Of a stretch of 64,000 nucleotides of DNA, positions 43,317-51,009 are shown piece by piece. The translations under genes were made by a program, and so were the position numbers. The DNA is taken from positions 62,001 to 126,000 of the forward strand of contig NZ_MKIM01000019.1 of the NCBI RefSeq assembly GCF_001939045.1, in the 5' to 3' direction. Origin of the DNA: Rhizobium oryziradicis (GTDB taxonomy: Bacteria; Pseudomonadota; Alphaproteobacteria; Rhizobiales; Rhizobiaceae). Numbering within the stretch: the first letter of the stretch is position 1; the number at the start of each line of letters is the position of its first letter. The notes below the pieces were generated by a model, which was not told where the DNA came from, did not search any database, and was given only the letters and a program-made list of their open reading frames with translations.

Positions 43317-44005
43317 TCGACATCAACTTCTTTCTTGAGATATTCCCCAAGCTTCTTTCTGGCGTGCCGCTGACCCTGCAACTTGCGGGAACCTCAATCC
43401 TGCTTGGCTTCGTTCTTGCCCTTACTCTGGCGCTTATGCAGCAGGGTGAGCATCGCTTGATCGTCTGGCCGATCCGCACCTTTGTCGCTGCTTTTCGTGG
43501 AACGCCGCTGCTCGTCCAGATCTTCCTGATCTATTATGGACTGGGCCAGTTTCGACCTTCTCTGCAAATGATGGGTCTCTGGTGGCTGTTTCGTGAGCCT
43601 TACTGGTGCGCGATTCTGGCTTTGACCCTGAACACCGCTGCCTATGGGAGTGAAATCCTGCGCGGTGCGATCCGCAATGTTCCGCGCGGGCTCGGCGAGG
43701 CAGCAGCAGCGCTTGGCATGTCCCGCGTGCTCAGCCTGCGTTTCGTGATCCTGCCGATTGCCTTGCGGCAGGCAATACCGGCCTACGGAAACGAGATCAT
43801 CCTGATGGTGAAGGGCACATCCCTCGCCTCCATCATCACGCTGATGGAGGTCACAGGCATCGCGCAGGGGCTGATTTCCCAGAGTTATCGCGCAATTGAG
43901 GTCTTCGTCGCCGCAGGCACGATCTATCTGGTTATCAATTTTATCATCGTCCGGGCGCTCAGCGCACTCGAAGCCCGGCTGACACTCGACCGTACCCGCG
44001 CCTGA
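43313..44005 (+). CDS. polar amino-acid ABC permease, HisM/OccM type
   Basis: 230-residue permease. It shows FVAAFRGTPLLVQIFLIYYGLGQF and the EAA-type loop GLGEAAAALGMSRVLSLRFVILPIALRQAIPAYGN. Translationally coupled to HisQ-type by ATGA. No ATPase gene follows: the next gene is gamma-glutamyltransferase, starting 38 bases on. The ATPase must be encoded elsewhere or shared. Confidence 0.92.
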   Translation: MIDINFFLEIFPKLLSGVPLTLQLAGTSILLGFVLALTLALMQQGEHRLIVWPIRTFVAAFRGTPLLVQIFLIYYGLGQFRPSLQMMGLWWLFREPYWCAILALTLNTAAYGSEILRGAIRNVPRGLGEAAAALGMSRVLSLRFVILPIALRQAIPAYGNEIILMVKGTSLASIITLMEVTGIAQGLISQSYRAIEVFVAAGTIYLVINFIIVRALSALEARLTLDRTRA

Positions 44006-44043
44006 ACGGGTGATCAATTATGAATATGAGGAGACCAACGAGG

Positions 44044-45639
44044 ATGCGCAATTTCGAGAAGCCGACGCGATCAGTGGCTATATCGACCAAGGCCATGGCG
44101 GCCACGTCCCACCCTATTGCAACACTTACTGCCATCAACATCCTGCAGGCGGGCGGCAATGCCATGGACGCAGCCATTGCGGCTTGCGCCGTGCAATGCG
44201 TGGTCGAGCCCGGCTCCACAGGCATCGGCGGTGATTGCTTTGCCCTTTATGCGCCGAAAGGGGGGGCAGACGTTCTTGCTTACAATGGATCAGGGCGTAC
44301 ACCCAAGGCCCTGACAATCGAGTGGTTCGAAGAGCGTGGCCTCACCGAAGTGCCGCGCCAGTCACCGTCTGCCGTTACCATTCCAGGGGCCATTGATGCC
44401 TGGACACGACTGCATACCGATCATGGCCGCCTCCCCTTCCCTGATGTGCTGGCCCCGGCCATTCGCCTTGCCGAGGAAGGCTACGCAATTACCCCGCGTG
44501 TGCACAGGGACTGGGTCCGCGAGGAAGGGCTCTTATCAGCGGACAAAGCCGCATCTGACATTTTCCTTCCCCATGGACGGGCACCCCGCATTGGCGAAAT
44601 TCACCGCCAGCCAAAACTGGCCGCAACACTGCGGCGGATTGCAACGGAGGGCCGCGACGGCTTTTACAAGGGGCCGGTTGCAGCCGACATGGTTGAACAT
44701 CTGCGAGCCCACGGCGGATTGCACACACTTGAGGATTTCGCCTCGGCACAAGGGCAATACGTGACCCCCGTGACCACCGCCTTCCGGGGCTACACAATCC
44801 ACGAATGCCCGCCGAATGGTCAGGGTATCATAGCCTTGCTGATCCTCAACATACTGTCTTGCTTCGACAATTCGCTTGCGCCCCAATCCGCTGATCGTCT
44901 GCATCTGGAAATAGAGGCAACCCGTCTGGCCTATGCGGCCCGCGACGCATGGCTCGCGGACTCAGACAAATCAGAGGTGCCTGTTGATGAACTCCTGTCC
45001 GAGGCCTTCGCAAAGCGCCTTGCGGACATGATTGATCTGAAGCAGGCGCTGACCGACCTGCCAGACTTCGAGATGCCGCTGCACCGCGATACTGTCTACA
45101 TTTCCGTCGTCGATGATGAGCGCAATGCCGTAAGCTTCATCAACTCGATCTTCGACAGCTTCGGCACGGGCCTGGTTGCTCCTGAATCTGGCGTCATCTT
45201 GCACAATCGCGGCCAGAGCTTCTCACTCAAGCGAGATCATCCCAACATGATCGCGCCAGAAAAACGCCCCCTGCACACCATTATCCCCGGCATGGTCACA
45301 CAAAACGGCCAAACGCAGATGTCCTTCGGGGTCATGGGAGGCTACTATCAGGCGATGGGGCACGCCCATCTTATTTCGAAAGTGGTCGATTACGGCATGG
45401 ACATGCAGGATGCAATCGACCTGCCCCGTCTCATCCCCGTGGGCGGCAAAATTCCGCGGGTCGAGGCAGAGCACACTGTTTCGCCAGAGTCTGTGGCAGA
45501 GCTGACCCGCCGAGGTTTCGAGATCATTCCTGCCGAAGATCCGATCGGCGGTGCGCAGGTGATCCGGATCAATTGGGATAATGGCACGCTCACAGGTGCA
45601 TCCGAATCCCGCAAAGACGGAATTGCACTTGGGTATTGA
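44044..45639 (+). CDS. ggt: gamma-glutamyltransferase family protein (Ntn hydrolase), cytoplasmic
   Basis: 531-residue GGT-family enzyme. It cleaves or transfers gamma-glutamyl groups, for example from glutathione or gamma-glutamyl amines. Markers: the N-terminal ATSHPIATLTAINILQAGGNAMDAAIAA, then PGSTGIGGDCF, and the autoprocessing site HRDTVYISVVDDERNAVSF with nucleophile Thr350. The C-terminal MGGYYQAMGHAH follows. Self-cleavage before Thr350 would make the two subunits. There is no signal peptide, unlike periplasmic E. coli GGT. Three in-frame ATGs compete (44020, 44026, 44044); GAGGAG precedes the last. The neighbouring importer suggests an imported gamma-glutamyl or acyl-amide substrate. 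Confidence 0.9.
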   Translation: MRNFEKPTRSVAISTKAMAATSHPIATLTAINILQAGGNAMDAAIAACAVQCVVEPGSTGIGGDCFALYAPKGGADVLAYNGSGRTPKALTIEWFEERGLTEVPRQSPSAVTIPGAIDAWTRLHTDHGRLPFPDVLAPAIRLAEEGYAITPRVHRDWVREEGLLSADKAASDIFLPHGRAPRIGEIHRQPKLAATLRRIATEGRDGFYKGPVAADMVEHLRAHGGLHTLEDFASAQGQYVTPVTTAFRGYTIHECPPNGQGIIALLILNILSCFDNSLAPQSADRLHLEIEATRLAYAARDAWLADSDKSEVPVDELLSEAFAKRLADMIDLKQALTDLPDFEMPLHRDTVYISVVDDERNAVSFINSIFDSFGTGLVAPESGVILHNRGQSFSLKRDHPNMIAPEKRPLHTIIPGMVTQNGQTQMSFGVMGGYYQAMGHAHLISKVVDYGMDMQDAIDLPRLIPVGGKIPRVEAEHTVSPESVAELTRRGFEIIPAEDPIGGAQVIRINWDNGTLTGASESRKDGIALGY

Positions 45640-45645
45640 ATCCTA

Positions 45646-45680
45646 GTGTCTGTCAGGTCCAGGTTGAACCTGACAGACAC
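45646..45680. terminator. 13-bp perfect hairpin between convergent ggt and FGGY-kinase genes
   Basis: GTGTCTGTCAGGT (45646-45658) and ACCTGACAGACAC (45668-45680) enclose a 9-nt loop, 6 bases after the ggt stop. It lies between convergent genes, 120 bases from the kinase stop at 45800. It lacks a T-tract but is an excellent bidirectional hairpin candidate. Confidence 0.75.
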
Positions 45681-45799
45681 GAGCCTTACCCTTGGAAAAT
45701 TCCAGCTCTCAGAACCAAAACCGGGGCGCACTTCAGGATCACGGGTAAATCTGATCATGCAGCCAGTGTCCGGATTTCTGCTCGAAAGGCACGATCGTT

Positions 45800-47290
45800 C
45801 TAGAGCCGTGGAGCTCGCGCAAGTGCTGTCAGACGATGGGACGCGTTTTCTACCGCTTTCAGAGTGTCTTGAAAAATTGCGTAGAGGTCGTCGTAGATGC
45901 GGCTTTCGGCCTGCCGCGGTTCGTAGCGCAGAAAGGGTGCTGAGATACCGTCTGCAGCGTCCGCGATGTTTGGTGCGAGTGCAAGCCCCAACCGAGCGAC
46001 AGCAAGGCAACCTAAGAGCCCGACCTCCTCTGTGTCCGAGACTATGACCGGTCTTTTCAGGATATCCGCCCGGATCTGGTTCCAATATGCGTTTCTTGCC
46101 CCACCTCCCGCGAGGCGAATCTCTTGTGCCTTCGCTCCTGCGGCGGCCTCCGCTCGCTCGAGCACCATTCGGTTCACAAAACTCACGCCTTCCATGGTGC
46201 CACGCACCAGATCACCGGGCTTATGCGCTGCCATCAGTCCCATGAAGCATGCGCGGATATCTCTATCCCAGAGGGGCGTACGTTCGCCATGGAGATAGGG
46301 ATGGAAAAGAAGAGGCAATTCGGACTGCCGCGATAGAAGGATCGCCAGCCGTTCATCGAACGGGCGTTCATCCGGCATAAGGTTGTTCACCATCCAGGTC
46401 AGGACGTTCGCGCCGTTCAGTCCGGGCCCTCCGAGTTGCCAGATGGCGTCTCCCCACGGTATTGTGATTAAACCCGATGCCTCGGCTTTTGTATCGGATA
46501 TGATACCGAACACTTCCGACGAGCCGGAAATGCAGTATCCCCTTGAGCATTTCAGGGCACCAATGCCTGCAGCCGCCGTCCACGTGTCGTTGGAGCCGCA
46601 AAAAACCTTTGCGCCCGCAATCTTGCTGAGCGCTCCAGGAATGTTCGATAGAACAGCTCCGACAACTTCATGCGGCCTTAAGATATCCGGCAACACGGCC
46701 TTGTCGATACCAGCCAGAACCGCAAGCGCGCTATTGCCGCCCTCCATCGCACTGAGAAGCCAAAACTGCGAGATGGGATCGCAGGCGAGTGAACCGGTGA
46801 GTTTGAAGTTTAGATAATCCTTCGGCTCGACAACCGATTGGGTCTTGTTCCAGGCAACTTCGTCGTTATGCTTTAGCCACAACAGACGCGCCAGCGGATG
46901 GAAGGCATTGAGGTGGCGAGCAAGTGGATGGCTTTGGACCGCAGGACGCATCAACAGGTCTTCGATCGTGCCATGAGCTCGCGAGTCTCGGAAAGTGATT
47001 GCCGGACGTACCGGTTCACCTTCTCCATTCAAGAACACTTGAGTGCGTGTGAAACCGCAAATGGCGACTGCCTCGATGTCGGTCAATCCACCGGGAATTT
47101 GCTTGTCGAGCCCGTCTGCTGCAGTCTCAAGGGCTTTCCACCAGACCTCCGGATCCTGTTCCGCCTTATCGACCTCATCCTCCACAAAGGCATTCGGAAC
47201 ACGCTCGATCGCAAGTGGCTTGCCATTTAGCTCATACACCCCGGCCTTTAGCGAGGAACCTCCAAGATCCAACAACAGCGCTCGGCTCAT
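45800..47290 (-). CDS. FGGY family carbohydrate kinase
   Basis: 496-residue ATP-dependent sugar kinase of the xylulokinase/glycerol-kinase superfamily. The N-terminal phosphate-1 segment reads LLLDLGGSSLKAGVYEL. FGGY-type features include ITFRDSRAHGTIE, the sugar-site region VVEPKDYLNFKLTG, GSNDTWTAAAGIGAL and the C-terminal EIRLAGGGARNAYWNQIRADIL. The ATG at 47290 is used. Upstream (47395-47412) is a palindrome that may be its operator. It is not near any sugar importer here, so the substrate is open (a pentulose, tetritol or erythritol-type sugar). Confidence 0.88.
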   Translation of the reverse strand: MSRALLLDLGGSSLKAGVYELNGKPLAIERVPNAFVEDEVDKAEQDPEVWWKALETAADGLDKQIPGGLTDIEAVAICGFTRTQVFLNGEGEPVRPAITFRDSRAHGTIEDLLMRPAVQSHPLARHLNAFHPLARLLWLKHNDEVAWNKTQSVVEPKDYLNFKLTGSLACDPISQFWLLSAMEGGNSALAVLAGIDKAVLPDILRPHEVVGAVLSNIPGALSKIAGAKVFCGSNDTWTAAAGIGALKCSRGYCISGSSEVFGIISDTKAEASGLITIPWGDAIWQLGGPGLNGANVLTWMVNNLMPDERPFDERLAILLSRQSELPLLFHPYLHGERTPLWDRDIRACFMGLMAAHKPGDLVRGTMEGVSFVNRMVLERAEAAAGAKAQEIRLAGGGARNAYWNQIRADILKRPVIVSDTEEVGLLGCLAVARLGLALAPNIADAADGISAPFLRYEPRQAESRIYDDLYAIFQDTLKAVENASHRLTALARAPRL

Positions 47291-47394
47291 CTCGCAGACT
47301 CCTCAGGTTGGCGTTTAAAGGTACAACAACAGCTATCTGAAGCCGTAACAATCATCATCATCAGTAACACGGCTGCCCAGACACGACCGCACCA

Positions 47395-47412
47395 TGCGCC
47401 ATATGTGGCGCA
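47395..47412. promoter_or_regulatory. palindrome upstream of the FGGY kinase
   Basis: TGCGCCA and TGGCGCA form a perfect 7-bp inverted repeat around TATG, about 105 bases upstream of the kinase start. It fits a repressor operator (LacI, GntR or DeoR type); the protein is unknown. Confidence 0.4.
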
Positions 47413-47534
47413 CGAAGGTTCGCTATGGATTTTTATATCTGCTGCATAATCTCGCGTCTTCTGCTTCGATACCAATAGCAAGCAGCTCCCTTGGCTGCCG
47501 CGAAAAAGCAACAAAATAAAATAAAAACAATATG

Positions 47535-48005
47535 TTATATCAGACAATCCGAGATCGGAAATGTCGCTGCTTGTCCGTGCCTTAAACCATCTTGCCCTAT
47601 CAATTGCCAGACACAGCCATCATCGATCCAAAAGCGTCGACCGGACTTTGCTATACGAGCGCCTCGGTATCCGGATATATGCCCGTCCCGTGTAACTTTC
47701 TCCAACAGCAGTTGCCGGTCGGCACGGTTGGGAGCTTCAGCGGAAAGACGTGATGGCAGAGATGTAAACTCTTCCCAATCATATTCAAAACAACGTTGGG
47801 CTGCCAAATTTGCGTATATGAAGATTGGATCGGGATCGGTGTTGTGGGCGACGACAGCGAATGGGGCGTGGTGGTAGAGCCAATATGCATCTCGGTCATC
47901 GGTCACAAGCGGCTTACCCACAATGCGTCGATAACTCTCGACGAGCAGATGAAAGAAGGCTTCATCGTGGCAAAGGTCAAGACCTGCTCGATCGGTCGTT
48001 GGCAT
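47535..48005 (-). CDS. MEKHLA/PAS-like domain protein
   Basis: 156-residue small soluble protein. It matches the MEKHLA domain group: WLYHHAPFAVVAHNTDPDPIFIYANLAAQRCFEYDW, which resembles a PAS core, then LPSRLSAEAPNRADRQLLLEKV and a C-terminal FWIDDGCVWQLIGQDG. Members are short single-domain proteins of unknown role, possibly ligand or redox sensors. The ATG at 48005 has GAGGAAG upstream. It is transcribed away from its neighbours. Confidence 0.75.
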   Translation of the reverse strand: MPTTDRAGLDLCHDEAFFHLLVESYRRIVGKPLVTDDRDAYWLYHHAPFAVVAHNTDPDPIFIYANLAAQRCFEYDWEEFTSLPSRLSAEAPNRADRQLLLEKVTRDGHISGYRGARIAKSGRRFWIDDGCVWQLIGQDGLRHGQAATFPISDCLI

Positions 48006-48270
48006 CAAACTTCCTCATGTGTTCAGACAGGTTTCGCACTGAAGATAACGTTGAAGTGAAACGTATATGTGAACGCTCGGGAAGGCACCGGCAAATAGTA
48101 TTCAAGAGTTTGTGTTGATCAATAAACGAGGGGATGGCGTCCTGATGTACACCAACATGATGCGTATATGCATCTGTGCAGGCAATTGGACGACATCCGC
48201 CTCGTGGATTGGCACGTTTTAGAAACCACAATTGGTCATATGAAGCGCGTAACGCTCCACATCAAGCCAA

Positions 48271-48579
48271 TCACCACCGGTCGCTACGATAATAGCGTCG
48301 CTCATGCCATGCGCGGTGTTCGCGCCAATCACGACGTTCCCGCCATTCCCTTCTGGCTTCCCAGCGATCACGCCGATCCCACCTTCTATATTCAAGAGGA
48401 GGACCATTTGGTCTGCAATAGCCCCTTGGGGATAGGTGGAAGCCACGCCCACAGGCGTAGTCCACTTTTTCCACGTAGGATGCTGCTGGCCGGGGGGATT
48501 GAACGGACGGCATCGCATAAACTGTGTTGGCAACGAGACTGGCTAGAATTATTCCGGCACTTAAAATTATCTTGCGCAT
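48271..48579 (-). CDS. GCG_CRPN-type small secreted protein, Arg/Trp-rich
   Basis: 102-residue exported protein. The leader MRKIILSAGIILASLVAN is followed by VYAMP, a signal peptide. The mature part has CGRGFHLSPRGYCRPNG, the signature Cys pair of the GCG_CRPN group, then a highly charged RWxxRxxW-rich tail from about residue 66. It is probably periplasmic or envelope-associated. The ATG at 48579 gives the intact signal peptide, while the open frame reaches 48609. Confidence 0.8.
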   Translation of the reverse strand: MRKIILSAGIILASLVANTVYAMPSVQSPRPAASYVEKVDYACGRGFHLSPRGYCRPNGPPLEYRRWDRRDRWEARREWRERRDWREHRAWHERRYYRSDRW

Positions 48580-48893
48580 TTCACATGACTCCTGTGACAT
48601 TGCTAACATTTAGCGATCCTGTTCGTGAACCATGCCTGAATGAACCTTGACGTTTTCGTGGCAAGAAAAAGCAAACACATGCCGCATGTGCCGGGTGAGC
48701 GATAAAGGCTGATGTGCGGCATCCAACCGATCAAGTCAGTCTTTCCTGCATATTGGGAAGTGAAGGGACAGGCGATGCGGAGATCTACCGATGTGAGCGC
48801 GTATCTCTTGGCCATAGCCAAGTTAACCTGACATCACCATTGAACGATAACGGACGTGCGGCAAACAAGGCGTAAAGCAGGTGGCCGTGAATC
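48580..48893. other. 314-bp intergenic region between GCG_CRPN and TetR genes
   Basis: No gene is supported. It includes the CACATG/CATGTG inverted repeat at 48676-48690 (3-nt spacer), which may be an operator or chance, plus the GCG_CRPN promoter and the 3' end of the tetR transcript. Confidence 0.4.
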
Positions 48894-49598
48894 CTATTCA
48901 CGGCCACCTGCTTTCGCTGGTTCGTGACGATAACCGCACCCAGACAGAAAGAAAGTGGCTGCTTCGCGTGCATGTTTCTCCATCATCCCTTTCACGAACG
49001 TCAGATCAGCATGGAACAGCGAAGACATCAGCATCGGTAAAAAGACCAAATCATTGAAGTACCGGGCTGTCGCCTCAAGATTGTCGGGCGCAAAGGCCGG
49101 AAGAGATTTGATTTCGTCGGCTTCCGCGAGTTCGGCGACCAGTTTTTTCACAGTCGCCGTGCCATGTGCTCGCATGGCATAATGAATGGTGGTCGCCAGC
49201 GACGGATGTCGCGTCGCTTCTCCGATCACGCTGCGTATAAGCCCTACGGTCTCATCATTGATGGCGCGCTGTAAGATCAGGATACCCGCCGTCTCAAAAC
49301 GCTCCTGAATAGTGCCGGCTGTTGTGGACGTGGCCATTTCGTTTGACCTTTGCGCCCAGCGCAAAACGACTTCTTTGAACAGTATTTCCTTACTTGTGAA
49401 GCGGTTATAGATGCTCGGCTTTCCAGCGCGAGCAACTTCGGCGATCTCGTCAATGCTAGCCCCCTCATAGCCGCGGGCGATGAACACCTGAAGTGCAGCC
49501 TGCAGAATTCGGTCTTCGACTTCTCCGGCTTTTTCCAGTGGCGGGCGGCCGCGCCTTGCAGTGCCCAGCTTCAACTTTGTGATCTTGGGTTTCGTCAT
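48894..49598 (-). CDS. TetR/AcrR family transcriptional repressor
   Basis: 234-residue regulator. The N-terminal helix-turn-helix (RILQAALQVFIARGYEGAS, then IDEIAEVARAGKPSIYNRFTSKEILF) spans about residues 28-75. The C-terminal ligand domain belongs to the AefR-like type (LGCG-like ending FLSGCGYR). The ATG at 49598 has GCGAGAG upstream; the open frame continues to 49757 but overlaps the operator. It is divergent from the efflux pair at 49750 and is probably its repressor. Confidence 0.9.
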   Translation of the reverse strand: MTKPKITKLKLGTARRGRPPLEKAGEVEDRILQAALQVFIARGYEGASIDEIAEVARAGKPSIYNRFTSKEILFKEVVLRWAQRSNEMATSTTAGTIQERFETAGILILQRAINDETVGLIRSVIGEATRHPSLATTIHYAMRAHGTATVKKLVAELAEADEIKSLPAFAPDNLEATARYFNDLVFLPMLMSSLFHADLTFVKGMMEKHAREAATFFLSGCGYRHEPAKAGGRE

Positions 49599-49701
49599 TT
49601 CTCTCGCCAAGGTTTGTCTCACCGAATTTTGATTGGCCTGGATTAGGGCATCCCGTTTGAGGCTCTTGACTAGCACTCCGATCGGATCTACGTCAATAAA
49701 T

Positions 49702-49719
49702 AAATGAAACGTTTCATTT
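49702..49719. promoter_or_regulatory. 18-bp perfect palindrome, TetR operator
   Basis: AAATGAAAC-GTTTCATTT lies between the divergent tetR (start 49598) and efflux genes (start 49750), about 31 bases before the MFP start. Its size and symmetry are typical of a TetR-dimer site. It could regulate both directions. Confidence 0.8.
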
Positions 49720-49749
49720 CTTTTATTGTGGCGACGAAGGAGATTCACA

Positions 49750-51009
49750 ATGAGCACGCCTCAGGATGAGACTTTTGGAAAGTTGATTGTGCTACACACC
49801 AAGGTGGGCGGTACGGAGCCAAAAAATGAACAGGATGGTGCCGTGGCTCGTCAGGATCAGGGCGATGATTCTGCAGCAGGCGATCAGGCTCAAGCCACCG
49901 AGGGCGCAGAGGGTGCAACGCACGCTTCTGAAGCGGAGAAACCCACGGGCGGACCACGGCGGCGCAAGAAGATGCTTCTGATTGGCGGGAGCGCGCTGGC
50001 GCTGGCCATGGTTGCTGGATTTATATACTGGGATAATAGCGCACATTATGAAAACACGGACGATGCCTTTATCGCGGCCCGCCAGTATGCCGTAACCTCC
50101 AGGGTCGCCGGTTATATCGCTTCGGTTGCTGTGACTGATAACCAGCATGTGCATGCAGGCGAGGTGATCGCCCAGATTGACGACCGTGACTATAAGACGT
50201 CTCTGGAACAGGCGCAGGCACAAGTGGCGGCTGCACAAGCCAATCTTGAGAATACACAGGCACAAAAGCTGGTGCAGCAGGCAAATGTCGAACAGGCAAA
50301 AGCCCAGATCGAGCAAGCCAAGGCCAATCTTGTCTTTGCTCAGGAGCAGGATAGCCGTTATCAAACGATGATGAAGAGTGGCTCCGGCACCATTCAAGAG
50401 GCACAGCAATATGAAGCTCAACTGCGGCAGCAGGAGGCGACACTCAACACAGACGAGGCATCGCTCACTGCCGCTCAGCGCCAACTGGATGCCTATGGTC
50501 CTCAGATCGCGAGCGCCGAGGCCATTGTAAAGCAGGACCAGGCCCAACTTGATCAAGCCAAGCTCAATCTCTCATACACGACAATTGTGGCTGCCCAGCC
50601 TGGTCGCGTTGTGCAGCTTTCGGCCGGTGACGGTCAGTATGTCCAGACAGGTTCAAACCTTGCGATGTTTGTGCCGGACAAGCTTTGGGTGACAGCAAAC
50701 TTCAAGGAAACCCAACTCGAACATATGCGCCCGGGACAGCCGGTGTCTCTCACCATCGATGCCTATGGTGGACGCACGATCTCCGGCCATGTCGCAAGTG
50801 TGCAGCCTGGGTCGGGAACGGCATTCTCCCTGCTTCCTGCAGAAAATGCCACCGGCAACTATGTCAAGATCGTGCAACGCGTCCCCGTGAAAATCGAACT
50901 GGATGATGTACCGAGTGATATCGCCCTTGGTCCGGGCATGTCGGTCGTGCCCACCGTGCGGACCGATCCTACCGCTTCGGTATGGGAAAGCTTGAGGGAT
51001 TTGCTATGA
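49750..51009 (+). CDS. emrA: HlyD/EmrA-type membrane fusion protein of a multidrug efflux system
   Basis: 419-residue periplasmic adaptor anchored by one N-terminal span (LLIGGSALALAMVAGFIYW) preceded by an unusually long acidic, Gln/Ala-rich cytoplasmic tail. The biotinyl-lipoyl-like halves (AVTSRVAGYIASVAVTDNQ and VVQLSAGDGQYVQTG) flank a long coiled coil rich in Gln and Ala (about residues 150-260). The ATG at 49750 follows GAAGGAGATTCACA. The stop overlaps the MFS gene (ATGA). It links the inner-membrane pump to an outer-membrane channel, which is not encoded here. Confidence 0.9.
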   Translation: MSTPQDETFGKLIVLHTKVGGTEPKNEQDGAVARQDQGDDSAAGDQAQATEGAEGATHASEAEKPTGGPRRRKKMLLIGGSALALAMVAGFIYWDNSAHYENTDDAFIAARQYAVTSRVAGYIASVAVTDNQHVHAGEVIAQIDDRDYKTSLEQAQAQVAAAQANLENTQAQKLVQQANVEQAKAQIEQAKANLVFAQEQDSRYQTMMKSGSGTIQEAQQYEAQLRQQEATLNTDEASLTAAQRQLDAYGPQIASAEAIVKQDQAQLDQAKLNLSYTTIVAAQPGRVVQLSAGDGQYVQTGSNLAMFVPDKLWVTANFKETQLEHMRPGQPVSLTIDAYGGRTISGHVASVQPGSGTAFSLLPAENATGNYVKIVQRVPVKIELDDVPSDIALGPGMSVVPTVRTDPTASVWESLRDLL

